This document shows positions 15,796 to 26,030 of a stretch of 64,000 nt of DNA, piece after piece. The notes beneath the pieces were generated by a model. The model searched no databases. It saw only the letters and a list, made by a program, of their open reading frames with translations, and had not been told where the DNA came from. Location: the NCBI RefSeq assembly GCF_009497155.1, contig NZ_WINI01000007.1:441137-505136 (forward strand), read 5' to 3'. Numbering within the stretch: position 1 is the first letter of the stretch; each line of letters opens with the position of its first letter. This DNA comes from Glaciimonas soli (lineage in GTDB: Bacteria > Pseudomonadota > Gammaproteobacteria > Burkholderiales > Burkholderiaceae_D). Made by a program: the position numbers and the translations under genes.

Positions 15796-17163
15796 ATGGC
15801 TAAAACAGCACCAGCAGCACCAAAGAAAGTCTTCGTCAAAACCTTCGGTTGTCAGATGAATGAATATGATTCTGACAAGATGGTCGACGTATTAAACGCG
15901 TCCGAAGGTATGATCAAAACTGATCGCATGGAGGATGCTGATGTGGTGCTGCTCAATACCTGTTCAGTTCGCGAAAAGGCGCAAGAAAAGGTATTTTCTG
16001 ATCTTGGTCGTATCCGTGAATTGAAGTTCCAAAATCCCGATTTGATCATTGGCGTCGGCGGTTGCGTGGCATCACAGGAAGGTGCCACCATCGTCAAGCG
16101 TGCGCCGTATGTCGACATGGTATTCGGCCCGCAAACGCTGCACCGCTTGCCGGAAATGTTGAAGCAGCGTCGCATGACCGGCAATTCACAAATCGACATC
16201 AGCTTTCCCGAAATCGAAAAATTCGATCACATGCCACCGGCCAAAGTCGACGGTGCGACGGCGTTTGTCTCCATCATGGAAGGCTGCAGCAAATATTGCA
16301 GTTATTGTGTTGTCCCCTATACCCGCGGCGAAGAAGTCTCGCGCCGCTTTGAAGATGTGTTGACCGAAGTCGCTGGGTTGGCAGAACAAGGCGTCAAAGA
16401 AATCAGCTTGCTGGGCCAAAACGTCAACGCTTTCCGTGGCTTGATGGCGGATGGCGAAATTGCCGACTTTGCTCTGTTGATCGAATATATCGCAGAAATT
16501 CCTGGCATAGAACGCATACGCTTTATTACCAGCCACCCAAAAGAATTTACGCAGCGCCTGATCGATACTTACGCAAAGGTGCCTAAGCTGGTCGATCATT
16601 TATACCTGCCGGCTCAGCATGGCTCCGACAAAATTCTGGCGGCGATGAAGCGTGGTTATACCGTACTCGAATATAAATCCGTGATCCGTCGTTTGCGGAA
16701 AGTACGTCCGAATATTTGCATCTCCAGCGATTTTATTGTCGGCTTCCCGGGCGAGACAGACGAGGACTTTGACGCGCTGATGAAACTAATTCATGAAATT
16801 GGTTATGACAACAGCTTCAGCTTCATTTTCAGCCCGCGCCCCGGCACGCCAGCGGCGAATCTGGAAGATGACACCCCGGAAGATGTCAAACTCAAACGTC
16901 TGCAACATCTGCAAGCAGTGATTAAAGAAAATACGATCAAGATCAGTGCAGAAATGGTTGGTACGGTACAAAGAATTCTGGTCGAAGGCCCAACCAAAAA
17001 AGATCCTGACGAATTGCAAGGTCGGACTGAAAATAATCGCGTAGTCAATTTTGATGGCGGACCGAATGGTACGCGTTTGATCGGGCAATTGATCGATGTC
17101 AATATCACCGAAACATTTAAATATACGTTGCGTGGTGAAATGATCATTAGTGATAAGAACTAG
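15796..17163 (+). CDS. miaB: tRNA-2-methylthio-N6-dimethylallyladenosine synthase MiaB
   Basis: A radical-SAM methylthiotransferase acting on i6A37 of tRNA. Domain order is complete in 455 residues: UPF0004 N-terminal domain ([15 protein letters not shown] with the first cluster Cys, [21 protein letters not shown]), the radical-SAM core with CxxxCxxC ([20 protein letters not shown]), and a C-terminal TRAM domain ([12 protein letters not shown]). I prefer ATG 15796 ([14 protein letters not shown]) to an in-frame TTG at 15781. It begins a long same-strand cluster with phoH, ybeY, corC and lnt, the order usual in proteobacteria. Confidence 0.96.
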   Translation: MAKTAPAAPKKVFVKTFGCQMNEYDSDKMVDVLNASEGMIKTDRMEDADVVLLNTCSVREKAQEKVFSDLGRIRELKFQNPDLIIGVGGCVASQEGATIVKRAPYVDMVFGPQTLHRLPEMLKQRRMTGNSQIDISFPEIEKFDHMPPAKVDGATAFVSIMEGCSKYCSYCVVPYTRGEEVSRRFEDVLTEVAGLAEQGVKEISLLGQNVNAFRGLMADGEIADFALLIEYIAEIPGIERIRFITSHPKEFTQRLIDTYAKVPKLVDHLYLPAQHGSDKILAAMKRGYTVLEYKSVIRRLRKVRPNICISSDFIVGFPGETDEDFDALMKLIHEIGYDNSFSFIFSPRPGTPAANLEDDTPEDVKLKRLQHLQAVIKENTIKISAEMVGTVQRILVEGPTKKDPDELQGRTENNRVVNFDGGPNGTRLIGQLIDVNITETFKYTLRGEMIISDKN

Positions 17164-17233
17164 AAACTGAATCAGGTGGTGACAAAATACCGTTATCACT
17201 CTACTCATTCATCGACTCACATTCATAAAACAC

Positions 17234-18367
17234 TTGAAAACCAAAACCCCTACTCAGCCACACTACTTTACCCCACAACCGATCGACAACACACGATTGG
17301 CACATTTGTGCGGGCCGCTGGATGAAAATCTGCGACAAATTTCTGCGGCGCTCGACGTAACGCTATTTCGTCGTGGCGAAAAATTCATCGCTACTGGCGA
17401 TAATGCAGAACACGCTATCAAAATACTGGAACAGTTTTATCCCATCGCGAACAAAGAGATTTCAGTAGATGAAATCCAGTTGGCATTGGTTGAGCAACGC
17501 GTTGGCCAAACTCCGCAGTCCCATAAAACTGCTGGCACTCGCGCCCAAAATGAAACCGAACTTGACGTTACGCGCACCGATATCGAAAGTCCTGTACTCA
17601 AAACACGCCGTACTGATTTGCGTGGCCGTACACCGCACCAAAGTGCTTACATCCGCGCTATTCTGGAACATGATGTCACGCTCGGCATCGGGCCAGCAGG
17701 CACTGGAAAAACTTATCTGGCGGTAGCTTGTGCGGTTGATGCGTTAGAACGTGATGCGGTCAAACGCATAGTCTTGACACGTCCGGCGGTCGAAGCCGGC
17801 GAACGACTGGGCTTTTTGCCCGGCGATCTGGCGCAAAAAGTCGATCCCTACTTACGCCCGTTATACGATGCACTTTATGATTTGCTAGGTTTCGACCGCA
17901 CGCAAAAAATGTTTGAAAAACAGATGATCGAAATTGCTCCGCTGGCGTATATGCGCGGACGCACGCTGAATCACGCGTTCATTATTCTGGATGAAGCGCA
18001 AAATACCACGCCTGAACAGATGAAAATGTTTTTAACCCGCATCGGTTTTGGCAGCAAAGCCGTGGTTACCGGTGACGTCACACAAATTGACTTGCAGCGC
18101 GGGCAAAAAAGCGGTTTGATCGACGCCATGAATGTCATGAAAGATGTGCGCGGCATTGCCTTCACGCGCTTCAACAGCACGGATGTAGTGCGTCATCCAT
18201 TAGTGGCGCGCATCGTCGATGCCTATGAGGCGGCAGCAGAAGCAGCGCCAGTTGCTTCAACCCATGGTGTCATCGAAACCACCTCGGCAAAATCAGTTAA
18301 GCCAGTCGTACCAACTGAAACCGGCATCACAAAACGCGCTCGGAGCCGCAATGTCGCAAAAAAATAA
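17234..18367 (+). CDS. phoH: PhoH-family ATPase (YbeZ)
   Basis: A 377-residue PhoH-like P-loop protein. Its N-terminal KH-like RNA-binding region is followed by Walker A (GIGPAGTGKTYLAVACAVDA), RIVLTRPAVEAGERLGFLPG and Walker B (HAFIILDEAQNTTPEQMK), with RIGFGSKAVVTGDVTQIDLQ after it. YbeZ is linked to YbeY in 16S rRNA maturation and RNA quality control in other bacteria; the direct adjacency here supports that role. The start appears to be TTG 17234 (MKTKTPTQPHYF), since no ATG gives a full N-terminus; the ribosome-binding site is weak. The C-terminal 35 residues are Thr/Lys/Arg-rich and overlap ybeY by 17 bases. Confidence 0.92.
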   Translation: MKTKTPTQPHYFTPQPIDNTRLAHLCGPLDENLRQISAALDVTLFRRGEKFIATGDNAEHAIKILEQFYPIANKEISVDEIQLALVEQRVGQTPQSHKTAGTRAQNETELDVTRTDIESPVLKTRRTDLRGRTPHQSAYIRAILEHDVTLGIGPAGTGKTYLAVACAVDALERDAVKRIVLTRPAVEAGERLGFLPGDLAQKVDPYLRPLYDALYDLLGFDRTQKMFEKQMIEIAPLAYMRGRTLNHAFIILDEAQNTTPEQMKMFLTRIGFGSKAVVTGDVTQIDLQRGQKSGLIDAMNVMKDVRGIAFTRFNSTDVVRHPLVARIVDAYEAAAEAAPVASTHGVIETTSAKSVKPVVPTETGITKRARSRNVAKK

Positions 18368-18812
18368 ACTTTCTTTATCGGTGCAATATCCTGATCCACG
18401 TTTAAAGGATCTCGTCACACGCCCGTTGATTCGTCGCTGGGTACAGGCTGCATTATTAGCACCAGCCGAACTCACAATTCGTTTTGTTGATGCGCAAGAA
18501 GGTCAGGTACTGAATCGTGACTATCGCGAAAAAGATTATGCCACTAACGTACTGACGTTTGCTTATACCGAAGACGAAGACGCGGAAACGACACAAGCCG
18601 ATATCATTTTATGCACCGACGTACTACAACGCGAAGCGGCCGAACAAGATAAATCTGTGATTGAACATGCCGCGCATTTGATTGTGCATGGCGTGCTGCA
18701 TGCGCAAGGTTATGATCATGAGAATGATGAAGAAGCTAACGAAATGGAAACATTAGAAATTGAAATGTTAGCTGATTTGGGTTTTGCCAATCCTTACAAA
18801 GAACAGAATTAA
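18351..18812 (+). CDS. ybeY: Endoribonuclease YbeY (16S rRNA maturation)
   Basis: A zinc-dependent single-strand RNase for 16S 3'-end processing and ribosome quality control. The signature HLIVHGVLHAQGYDH (His-x3-His-x5-His) is present near residue 113, with NVLTFAY upstream. I start at ATG 18351 (MSQKNKLSLSVQ) with GGAG 6 bases before it, giving 153 residues; the frame is open further upstream inside phoH but that part reads as a shadow of phoH. The 17-base overlap with phoH suggests coupling. Confidence 0.94.
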   Translation: MSQKNKLSLSVQYPDPRLKDLVTRPLIRRWVQAALLAPAELTIRFVDAQEGQVLNRDYREKDYATNVLTFAYTEDEDAETTQADIILCTDVLQREAAEQDKSVIEHAAHLIVHGVLHAQGYDHENDEEANEMETLEIEMLADLGFANPYKEQN

Positions 18813-18913
18813 TGTGATTTAAATAACAATTTAAATGCATTTCATCGTCCTTTCACATATTTGTTGTATCCTATTGCCGTCTCAACTACTCCGAACCTAC
18901 GGCTTACGCCCCC

Positions 18914-19798
18914 ATGCCAGAGCACTCTAGTAGCGTCAAATCATTTGACGCTAAACCCCACAGGTCATTGTTTGAACGCTTGACCGCCCTCATTTCCCCC
19001 GAACCTGAAAATCGTGCCGAGCTGCTCGACGTCTTGCAAGATGCGCATGAGCGCAATCTGATAGATGCCGACGCATTGTCGATGATTGAAGGTGTGTTTC
19101 AAGTCTCCGATCTGTCTGCGCGCGACATCATGGTGCCGCGTTCACAAATGGATGTGATCGATATCACCAAGCCGATTGAAGAATGGATGCCGGAAGTACT
19201 ATCAACCGCGCACTCACGCTTCCCTGCGATTGAAGGTGAGCGTGACAAAGTCATCGGGGTGTTGTTAGCCAAAGATTTGCTGCGCTATTACGCCGAAGAC
19301 TCCTTCGATGTGCGCGACATGCTGCGCCCTGCGGTCTTTATCCCTGAGTCCAAACGCCTTAATGTTTTGCTGCGCGATTTCCGCGCCAATCGCAATCACA
19401 TGGCCATTGTGGTTGATGAGTACGGCGGTGTTGCTGGCTTGATCACGATTGAAGACGTGCTGGAGCAAATTGTCGGCGATATCGAAGATGAATACGATTT
19501 CGATGAAGAAGAAGATAATATTCTGGCAATCGAAGCCGGTGCTCATGGTGCCCGTTGGCGCATCAAAGGCTTGACGGAGATTGAGCAGTTTAATGAGATG
19601 CTCGGCACCGATTTTTCTGATGAAGACGTCGATACCATAGGTGGCCTGGTGGCCAATCACTTAAGCCGGGTACCGCGCAAAGGCGATGCCTTCAACATCA
19701 AAAACTTCCATTTTGAAGTGCAACGAGCTGATCCCCGGCAGGTGCATGTGTTGCTGGTAGAAAAATTGCCAGAAGTGCAATCTGTAGAAGAAGCTTAA
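18914..19798 (+). CDS. corC: CorC/YbeX-family CBS-domain protein
   Basis: A 294-residue cytosolic protein with two CBS domains (RDIMVPRSQMDVIDITKPIE; VFIPESKRLNVLLRDFRANR and MAIVVDEYGGVAGLITIEDV) and the C-terminal CorC_HlyC domain (RIKGLTEIEQFNEMLGTDFS, DTIGGLVANHLSRVPRKGD). Family members are linked to Mg2+/Co2+ efflux and, as YbeX, to ribosome function; the ybeY-ybeX-lnt order supports the YbeX assignment. The gap of 101 bases after ybeY leaves room for a promoter. Confidence 0.92.
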   Translation: MPEHSSSVKSFDAKPHRSLFERLTALISPEPENRAELLDVLQDAHERNLIDADALSMIEGVFQVSDLSARDIMVPRSQMDVIDITKPIEEWMPEVLSTAHSRFPAIEGERDKVIGVLLAKDLLRYYAEDSFDVRDMLRPAVFIPESKRLNVLLRDFRANRNHMAIVVDEYGGVAGLITIEDVLEQIVGDIEDEYDFDEEEDNILAIEAGAHGARWRIKGLTEIEQFNEMLGTDFSDEDVDTIGGLVANHLSRVPRKGDAFNIKNFHFEVQRADPRQVHVLLVEKLPEVQSVEEA

Positions 19799-19828
19799 AA
19801 AAACATCCGTACTCTTTGCGGTTTCCCC

Positions 19829-19852
19829 CTTCTCTCGTCAGCGAGAGAAGGA
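19829..19852. repeat. Small hairpin repeat (CCTTCTCTCG type)
   Basis: CCTTCTCTCG/CGAGAGAAGG forms a near-perfect hairpin between corC and lnt. Related hairpins occur at 53179-53204 and 55821-55840, always between genes. There is no T run, so it may slow RNA decay more than end transcription. Confidence 0.45.
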
Positions 19853-19872
19853 TTTAAAAATTTCTACATCCC

Positions 19873-21447
19873 ATGATGGCTCGCCACAGCATATTTTCCG
19901 CCCCTCTCAAACTTTCCCTGTTATTGCCACTGATAGCACTCATCGGCGCCACCAACGCCTTCGCTTTCGCACCGTTTGGCTTATGGCCGATTCAAATACT
20001 GACTCTTGCATGTCTGGTTTGGCTGCTAATCCGCATAGACTCCGCTAAACGCGGTGCACTACTCGGCTGGGCGTATGGCTTCGGTTGGGCAATGGGTGGC
20101 ATACATTGGCTATATATCAGCCTGCACGACTATGGTGGCATGCCAGCCTGGATAACCATCTGCGCAATCAGCTTGATGGCTCTGGCGGTTGGTTTATACG
20201 CTAGCCTGGCTGCCGCATTGACGGTCTGGTTAAGGCAGCGCTGGTCAGCATCCCCTACGCTGCTGACATTGCTGATTTTCCCTGCGGTATGGGGACTGAG
20301 TGAATGGCTGCGTGGCTGGCTGTTGACGGGATTTCCATGGCTAATTTCCGGCTATGCGCATACGGCCAGTCCATTAGCCGGTTTTGCTCCACTGCTTGGT
20401 GTGTATGGCGTTGGCACCATTTCCGCCTTCATTGCCGGTTGTCTGGTTTTACGCTTCCAGATACAAACTTTACAACGCAAGTTACCGACGGTTATTGCGG
20501 TATTGATCTTGTTCGCAGGCGTAGCGCTGCATAAAGTCGAGTGGACTCTCCCTAGCGGCAATGCTATCTCTGTCCGTCTATTGCAAGGCAATGTGCCGCA
20601 AGAGACCAAATTCGATCCGGTACATATCAACGACTCGTTGCAGCTATATGCCAACATGATTACCGCGGCTCCCGCCGATCTGATTGCGACACCAGAAAGC
20701 GCCGTGCCGTTGTTTCAAACCCAGTTACCACCTGACTACCTGCCTGCGTTAGCATCCTTTGCGCAAAAAAGCGGCAGCACTATTGCGCTGGGCATTCCGC
20801 TGGTGAGTCAGCACAATGATGGCATCACCTACACCAACAGCTTGCTTGGAATTTCACCAGCGCCATCACAAACTAACCAAGCCGATTATCGTTACGACAA
20901 ACAGCATCTGTTGCCATTTGGTGAATTCATCCCATACGGTTTTCGCTGGTTTGTGAATTTGATGAACATCCCGCTCGGTGATTTCAATCGTGGTGCGAAA
21001 GTACAGGCGCCGTTCGCTGTCAAAGATCAGTGGGTATTGCCCAATATCTGTTACGAAGATTTGTTCGGGGAAGAAATCGCCGGGCAATTGGGTGATGCGC
21101 GTTCAAAAAATCAACCGATGGCAACTCTATTACTCAACATTTCCAATCTCGGCTGGTTCGGCAACACCATCGCCCTACCCCAGCATCTGCAAGTTTCGCA
21201 AATGCGGGCGCTGGAAACTGGCCGCCCTATGCTGCGCTCGACCAACACCGGTGCAACTGCAGTGATTGATCCGCACGGCAAGGTTCTGAGCCAATTACCG
21301 TTCTTAACGCTTGGCACCCTGACCACTTCGGTACAGGGTTATAGCGGAACGACACCATATATTTTATGGGGTAACTGGATGATGCTTTTATTATCAATAT
21401 TGATGCTCGTTGCCGGCTGGTGGATCAGCCGTCGAACCCAGCCTTAA
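19873..21447 (+). CDS. lnt: Apolipoprotein N-acyltransferase
   Basis: Lnt adds the third acyl chain to inner-membrane lipoproteins. The 524-residue protein has about seven N-terminal and one C-terminal membrane segments around a periplasmic nitrilase domain. The catalytic triad is recognisable: Glu in ATPESAVPLF, Lys in YDKQHLLPFGEFIPYG, Cys in LPNICYEDLFGEE. The final segment is LLSILMLVAGWWISRR. Many substrates would be nearby gene products, including the three binding proteins, the DUF3300 protein and the ecotin-like lipoprotein. Translation could begin at either of two adjacent ATGs at 19873/19876. Confidence 0.94.
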   Translation: MMARHSIFSAPLKLSLLLPLIALIGATNAFAFAPFGLWPIQILTLACLVWLLIRIDSAKRGALLGWAYGFGWAMGGIHWLYISLHDYGGMPAWITICAISLMALAVGLYASLAAALTVWLRQRWSASPTLLTLLIFPAVWGLSEWLRGWLLTGFPWLISGYAHTASPLAGFAPLLGVYGVGTISAFIAGCLVLRFQIQTLQRKLPTVIAVLILFAGVALHKVEWTLPSGNAISVRLLQGNVPQETKFDPVHINDSLQLYANMITAAPADLIATPESAVPLFQTQLPPDYLPALASFAQKSGSTIALGIPLVSQHNDGITYTNSLLGISPAPSQTNQADYRYDKQHLLPFGEFIPYGFRWFVNLMNIPLGDFNRGAKVQAPFAVKDQWVLPNICYEDLFGEEIAGQLGDARSKNQPMATLLLNISNLGWFGNTIALPQHLQVSQMRALETGRPMLRSTNTGATAVIDPHGKVLSQLPFLTLGTLTTSVQGYSGTTPYILWGNWMMLLLSILMLVAGWWISRRTQP

Positions 21448-21550
21448 GCTCGCTCCCTAAAGACCACTAAAACCCGCTAAAATCGCTGCTTTTAGTGAAT
21501 CAGAAACTGACCCCGAATTTAACTGACAACTGGTCATAAAGAACACATAC

Positions 21551-22537
21551 ATGCTGACATTTCAACAAATCATCCTCAAGCTGCAAGACTATTGGGACGC
21601 CCAAGGCTGCGCTTTGCTGCAACCTTACGACATGGAAGTCGGCGCTGGCACTTCGCATACTGCGACTTTTCTCCGCGCCATCGGGCCCGAGCCTTGGCGT
21701 GCTGCCTATGTGCAGCCTTCGCGCCGCCCGAAAGATGGTCGTTATGGCAACAACCCAAACCGCTTACAGCATTACTACCAATATCAGGTGGTCTTGAAGC
21801 CAGCGCCAGAAAATATTCTTGATCTATACCTCGGCTCGCTTAAAGCGCTAGGCTTGGATTTGCAGCAAAACGATGTGCGCTTTGTTGAAGATGACTGGGA
21901 AAATCCAACTCTGGGTGCCTGGGGCCTGGGTTGGGAAGTTTGGCTGAACGGCATGGAAGTGACGCAATTTACCTATTTCCAACAAGTCGGCGGCCTCGAT
22001 TGCAAACCGGTATTGGGTGAAATCACTTACGGTATCGAACGTTTGGCGATGTATTTGCAAGGCGTCGAAAATGTTTACGATTTGATCTGGACTGAATGGA
22101 TCGAAAACGGTGTCAAAAAACAATTGAAATACGGCGATGTATTCCATCAAAACGAAGTCGAACAATCGACCTATAACTTTGAATATGCCGACACGGAATT
22201 CCTGTTCCCATTGTTTGGCAATTACGAAGCACAAGCCAAAAAACTACTAGAAGTCCCGTTAGCATTGCCAGCTTACGAAATGGTATTGAAAGCCGCGCAT
22301 ACCTTCAATTTGCTCGATGCCCGTGGCGCAATTTCCGTGACTGAACGTGCTGCCTACATGGGACGCATCCGTAATCTGTCCCGCGCAGTGGCACAAGCAT
22401 ATTACGATTCGCGCGCAGTACTCGGCTTTCCGATGTGGGAAATCAACGATAAAAATGCTGCGTTATTGTTAGCAGAATTTGGCGACGAGTACACCAGTAC
22501 TGTAGAACGCCGTGTACAAAATAGTGAGGCAGTATGA
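21551..22537 (+). CDS. glyQ: Glycyl-tRNA synthetase alpha subunit
   Basis: This is the catalytic alpha subunit of the alpha2-beta2 bacterial GlyRS. The 328-residue chain begins [20 protein letters not shown] and carries the class II motifs ([54 protein letters not shown]). Length is slightly above the usual about 300 residues. Its stop overlaps the glyS start by 4 bases (ATGA), ensuring coupled synthesis of the two subunits. Confidence 0.96.
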   Translation: MLTFQQIILKLQDYWDAQGCALLQPYDMEVGAGTSHTATFLRAIGPEPWRAAYVQPSRRPKDGRYGNNPNRLQHYYQYQVVLKPAPENILDLYLGSLKALGLDLQQNDVRFVEDDWENPTLGAWGLGWEVWLNGMEVTQFTYFQQVGGLDCKPVLGEITYGIERLAMYLQGVENVYDLIWTEWIENGVKKQLKYGDVFHQNEVEQSTYNFEYADTEFLFPLFGNYEAQAKKLLEVPLALPAYEMVLKAAHTFNLLDARGAISVTERAAYMGRIRNLSRAVAQAYYDSRAVLGFPMWEINDKNAALLLAEFGDEYTSTVERRVQNSEAV

Positions 22538-24645
22538 GTCAGACACTTTTAATTGAAATTTTTACCGAAGAACTCCCACCAAAAGCCTTGGAAAAACTGG
22601 GCAATGCCTTTGCCAACGGTATATTTAACGGTTTGAAAGCACGTGATTTCCTCGCGCACGATTCCGTCGTCACTACCTACGCCACGCCACGTCGTCTGGC
22701 AGTTTCTGTCAGCAAGGTGCGCGATATTTCGTTAGATAAAACGATGCGCGAAAAAGTACTGCCGATTTCTGTCGCCTTGGATAAGGATGGTCAACCGACC
22801 GCACCATTAATCAAAAAACTGGCGGCGTTAGCTGCACAGACCGGCGTAACCGTTATCACGCCCGATCAATTAGAACGTGGCGCTGACGGCAAGAACGAAA
22901 GCTATTTCTACAATTACACAGCCAAAGGCGCAACGCTGCAATCTGGCCTGCAAATCGTGCTGGAAGAGTCGGTCGCCAAGCTGCCAATTCCTAAGCAAAT
23001 GAGTTATCAGTGTCAGCATGGCAGCAACGCCGGCGAAACAGTCAAATTCGTGCGCCCTGCGCATCGTTTGGTCGCTTTGCATGGTGATGACGTAGTGCCA
23101 TTAACTTTACTCGGTCTGGCCGCTGACCGCATCACTGGCGGTCATCGCTTTTTGTCGCATGGCGCTATCACTATCGCAGATGCTGACAGCTATGCCGAGA
23201 CATTGGCGAGCCAAGGCAAAGTTATCGCCAGTTTCACCCAACGCAAAGAACAAATCCGTAACGCTTTATTGCACACTGCCGACGACGACAAAGTGTTGAT
23301 GCCGGAGTCATTGTTAGATGAAGTGACTGCGTTGGTGGAATGGCCGGTAGTTTATGCCTGTCATTTTGAAGATGAATTCTTGAGCGTGCCGCAAGAGTGT
23401 CTGATCTTGACTATGCAAACCAATCAGAAATATTTTGCATTAACGGATGCTGCCGGTAAATTGCGTTCCCGCTTTTTGATCGTCTCCAATCTGGCAACCG
23501 ATACACCGCGCCATATTATTGAAGGCAATGAACGCGTTGTGCGCCCTCGCCTTGCCGATGCCAAATTCTTCTTTGAACAAGATCAGAAAAAGACCTTGGA
23601 AAGTCGAATTCCTTTACTGGCCAATGTGGTGTATCACAACAAACTTGGTAGTCAATTAGAACGCACGCAACGCGTCAAAAATCTGGCGACGGCGATTGCT
23701 GATTTGCTGAAGTGTGATGCAAAACTGGCCGCGCGTGGCGCTGAATTGGCCAAGGCCGATTTGTTGACTGACATGGTCGGCGAATTCCCGGAACTGCAAG
23801 GCATCATGGGTACGTATTACGCCCGTCATGATGGCGAGGACAATGAAGTGGCTTTGGCGATTTCAGAACATTATCAACCACGCTTTGCCGGAGATGCATT
23901 ACCGACGACAAATACCGGCACGGCCGTTGCGTTGGCAGATAAACTGGAAACACTAATCGGCATTTGGGGCATCGGTTTACAGCCAACTGGCGATAAAGAT
24001 CCGTTCGCATTGCGCCGCCATGCTTTGGGTGTGTTGCGCATGTTATTGGAAAAACGTTTGCCAGTGTCACTGACACAATTGCTAGAAGCCGCCGTACAAC
24101 AGTTCACCGGCAATCCACATTTCAAAGACCCTAGTGCTGATGTATTGACCTTCATATATGATCGTTTACGCGGCGTTTTGAAAGAACGCGGTTATACACC
24201 GAACGAAATCGAAGCCGTTGTAGCCCAACAGCCAGACACTCTCAATAACATCATCGAACGCCTTGATGCGGTGCAAGCTTTTGCTGCCTTGCCAGAAGCC
24301 GAAGCTTTGGCCGCTGCCAACAAACGCATTACCAATATTCTGAAAAAGAATGATGTCGTTGAAATTGGCACGGTGCAAAAAGATTTGCTGCAAGACGATG
24401 CGGAAATAAATCTGTACGCTGCGATGACAACGATCAAACCACAGGTTGATGCGGCGTTTGCACAAGGTGATTTCGCCAGTGCCTTGAAATCGTTGGCGCA
24501 GTTGCGGTCGCAAGTCGACGCCTTCTTCAATGACGTGATGGTAATGGCTGAAGACGAAAAACTACGTAACAACCGTCTGGCCTTGTTATCCAATCTGCAT
24601 GTGATGCTGAATCAGGTCGCTGACATTTCCAAATTAGCGGCTTAA
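22534..24645 (+). CDS. glyS: Glycyl-tRNA synthetase beta subunit
   Basis: A 703-residue beta subunit providing tRNA binding and the anticodon-binding domain. Family motifs include [19 protein letters not shown] at the N-terminus, [27 protein letters not shown] and [22 protein letters not shown]-terminal DALR-like domain follows. ATG 22534 overlaps glyQ. No anomalies are seen. Confidence 0.96.
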   Translation: MSQTLLIEIFTEELPPKALEKLGNAFANGIFNGLKARDFLAHDSVVTTYATPRRLAVSVSKVRDISLDKTMREKVLPISVALDKDGQPTAPLIKKLAALAAQTGVTVITPDQLERGADGKNESYFYNYTAKGATLQSGLQIVLEESVAKLPIPKQMSYQCQHGSNAGETVKFVRPAHRLVALHGDDVVPLTLLGLAADRITGGHRFLSHGAITIADADSYAETLASQGKVIASFTQRKEQIRNALLHTADDDKVLMPESLLDEVTALVEWPVVYACHFEDEFLSVPQECLILTMQTNQKYFALTDAAGKLRSRFLIVSNLATDTPRHIIEGNERVVRPRLADAKFFFEQDQKKTLESRIPLLANVVYHNKLGSQLERTQRVKNLATAIADLLKCDAKLAARGAELAKADLLTDMVGEFPELQGIMGTYYARHDGEDNEVALAISEHYQPRFAGDALPTTNTGTAVALADKLETLIGIWGIGLQPTGDKDPFALRRHALGVLRMLLEKRLPVSLTQLLEAAVQQFTGNPHFKDPSADVLTFIYDRLRGVLKERGYTPNEIEAVVAQQPDTLNNIIERLDAVQAFAALPEAEALAAANKRITNILKKNDVVEIGTVQKDLLQDDAEINLYAAMTTIKPQVDAAFAQGDFASALKSLAQLRSQVDAFFNDVMVMAEDEKLRNNRLALLSNLHVMLNQVADISKLAA

Positions 24646-24668
24646 ATAGTAACTACAGGGAATCAAGC

Positions 24669-25250
24669 ATGGGTCAAAATCAAACTACGAAACTCATTAT
24701 CCTTGATCGTGACGGTGTGATTAATCAGGACTCCGATGCTTTCATCAAATCCCCGGCGGAATGGATTCCGATCAAGGGTTCGCTGGAAGCCATCGCACGC
24801 CTGAATCAAGCGGATTATCGCGTCGTGGTGGCGACTAATCAATCGGGGATTGCACGCAGATTTTTTGATATACAAACGCTGAATGCAATTCATCAAAAAA
24901 TGCATACCGCAGCGCAGTTGGTCGGTGCTGAAATTGATGCTGTTTTCTTTTGTCCGCATGCCGCGGACGATCATTGCGATTGCCGCAAACCGAAACCTGG
25001 CATGTTTCACGATATTGCCAAACGCTTTGACGTAAATCTGCGTGCCAGCTCAGCGACAAACTCGGCTATCGGGGTCCCGGTAGTCGGCGATTCGCTACGC
25101 GATTTGCAGGCAGGTTTTGTCGCCGGTTGCACACCGTTTCTAGTGTTAACTGGCAAAGGTGAAAAAACTCTGGAAAAAGGCGGCCTGCCACCTGGTACCA
25201 AAGTGTTCGCTGATTTGGCTGCTGTGGTCGATTTTTTGTTGAAAAACTGA
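24669..25250 (+). CDS. gmhB: D-glycero-beta-D-manno-heptose-1,7-bisphosphate 7-phosphatase
   Basis: A HAD-family phosphatase of the ADP-heptose (LPS inner core) pathway. In 193 residues it shows the nucleophile motif LIILDRDGVINQDSD, motif II VVVATNQSGIARRFF, and the zinc loop of GmhB proteins (CPHAADDHCDCRKPKPG: Cys, His, Cys, Cys). Motif IV is VPVVGDSLRDLQAGFVAGC. AGGGA lies 9 bases before the ATG. It sits between glyS and plsC with short gaps, so it is probably co-transcribed. Confidence 0.93.
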   Translation: MGQNQTTKLIILDRDGVINQDSDAFIKSPAEWIPIKGSLEAIARLNQADYRVVVATNQSGIARRFFDIQTLNAIHQKMHTAAQLVGAEIDAVFFCPHAADDHCDCRKPKPGMFHDIAKRFDVNLRASSATNSAIGVPVVGDSLRDLQAGFVAGCTPFLVLTGKGEKTLEKGGLPPGTKVFADLAAVVDFLLKN

Positions 25251-25271
25251 AGTAAAAATTCTGGAGTTTGC

Positions 25272-26009
25272 ATGTCGCGTTTCATCAATTTTCTACGTTC
25301 TTTGGTATTCTTTACCGTCATGACGATTGCCACCGTCATTTGGGCTTTGTTTTGTTTTCTGTTTGCACCACTGCCGTACGCCAAACGCTATTACTGGACT
25401 TCGCGCTGGAACGTTTTCATTATCTGGTCCGCCAAGGTGATTTGCGGAATTCATTATCAAGTCAAAGGCGCAGAAAATTTTCCAGATGCCCCTGCGATTG
25501 TGCTTTCTAAACACCAATCAGCATGGGAAACGATTTTCCTGTTAATCCTGACACCACGTCCGCTGGTATTTGTTTTCAAAAAATCGCTGACTTACATCCC
25601 CTTCTTTGGCTGGGGTATTGCGATGCTGCGCATGATTCCTATTGATCGCAACAAAGGGCGCGATGCATTCGCGCAAGTGGTCACGCAAGGTCGTAAGCGT
25701 TTGGCCGATGGTCAATGGATTATCATGTTCCCGGAAGGCACCCGCATTCCAGTGGGTAAAAAGGGAAAGTACAAACATGGCGGTTCACGACTGGCGGTAG
25801 AAACCAATTCCGTGGTCGTACCGGTTGCCCACAATGCCGGTGAATGCTGGCCGAAAAATTCATTTATCAAAAAACCAGGCATTATCACTGTCTCAATCGG
25901 CAAACCAATTTCGCCAGAAGGATTGACTAGTGAGCAACTGATGGAGAAAGTTGAAACCTGGATAGAATCTGAAATGCGGGTGATTTCCCCGCATGTTTAT
26001 ACGAAATAA
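25272..26009 (+). CDS. plsC: 1-acyl-sn-glycerol-3-phosphate acyltransferase PlsC-like
   Basis: A 245-residue membrane-bound acyltransferase that makes phosphatidic acid from the PlsY product. One N-terminal membrane segment precedes motif I (SKHQSAWETIF), where the usual His-x4-Asp is His-x4-Glu. Then come KKSLTYIPFFGWGIAMLRMI, IDRNKGRDA, motif III MFPEGTRIPVGKKGKYKHGG and motif IV VVPVAHNAGECWPKNSF. GGAG lies upstream of ATG 25272. PlsY (2113) and PlsC are thus both in this window but not linked. Confidence 0.93.
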   Translation: MSRFINFLRSLVFFTVMTIATVIWALFCFLFAPLPYAKRYYWTSRWNVFIIWSAKVICGIHYQVKGAENFPDAPAIVLSKHQSAWETIFLLILTPRPLVFVFKKSLTYIPFFGWGIAMLRMIPIDRNKGRDAFAQVVTQGRKRLADGQWIIMFPEGTRIPVGKKGKYKHGGSRLAVETNSVVVPVAHNAGECWPKNSFIKKPGIITVSIGKPISPEGLTSEQLMEKVETWIESEMRVISPHVYTK

Positions 26010-26030
26010 TAAGTTATCTATTTCTCGACT

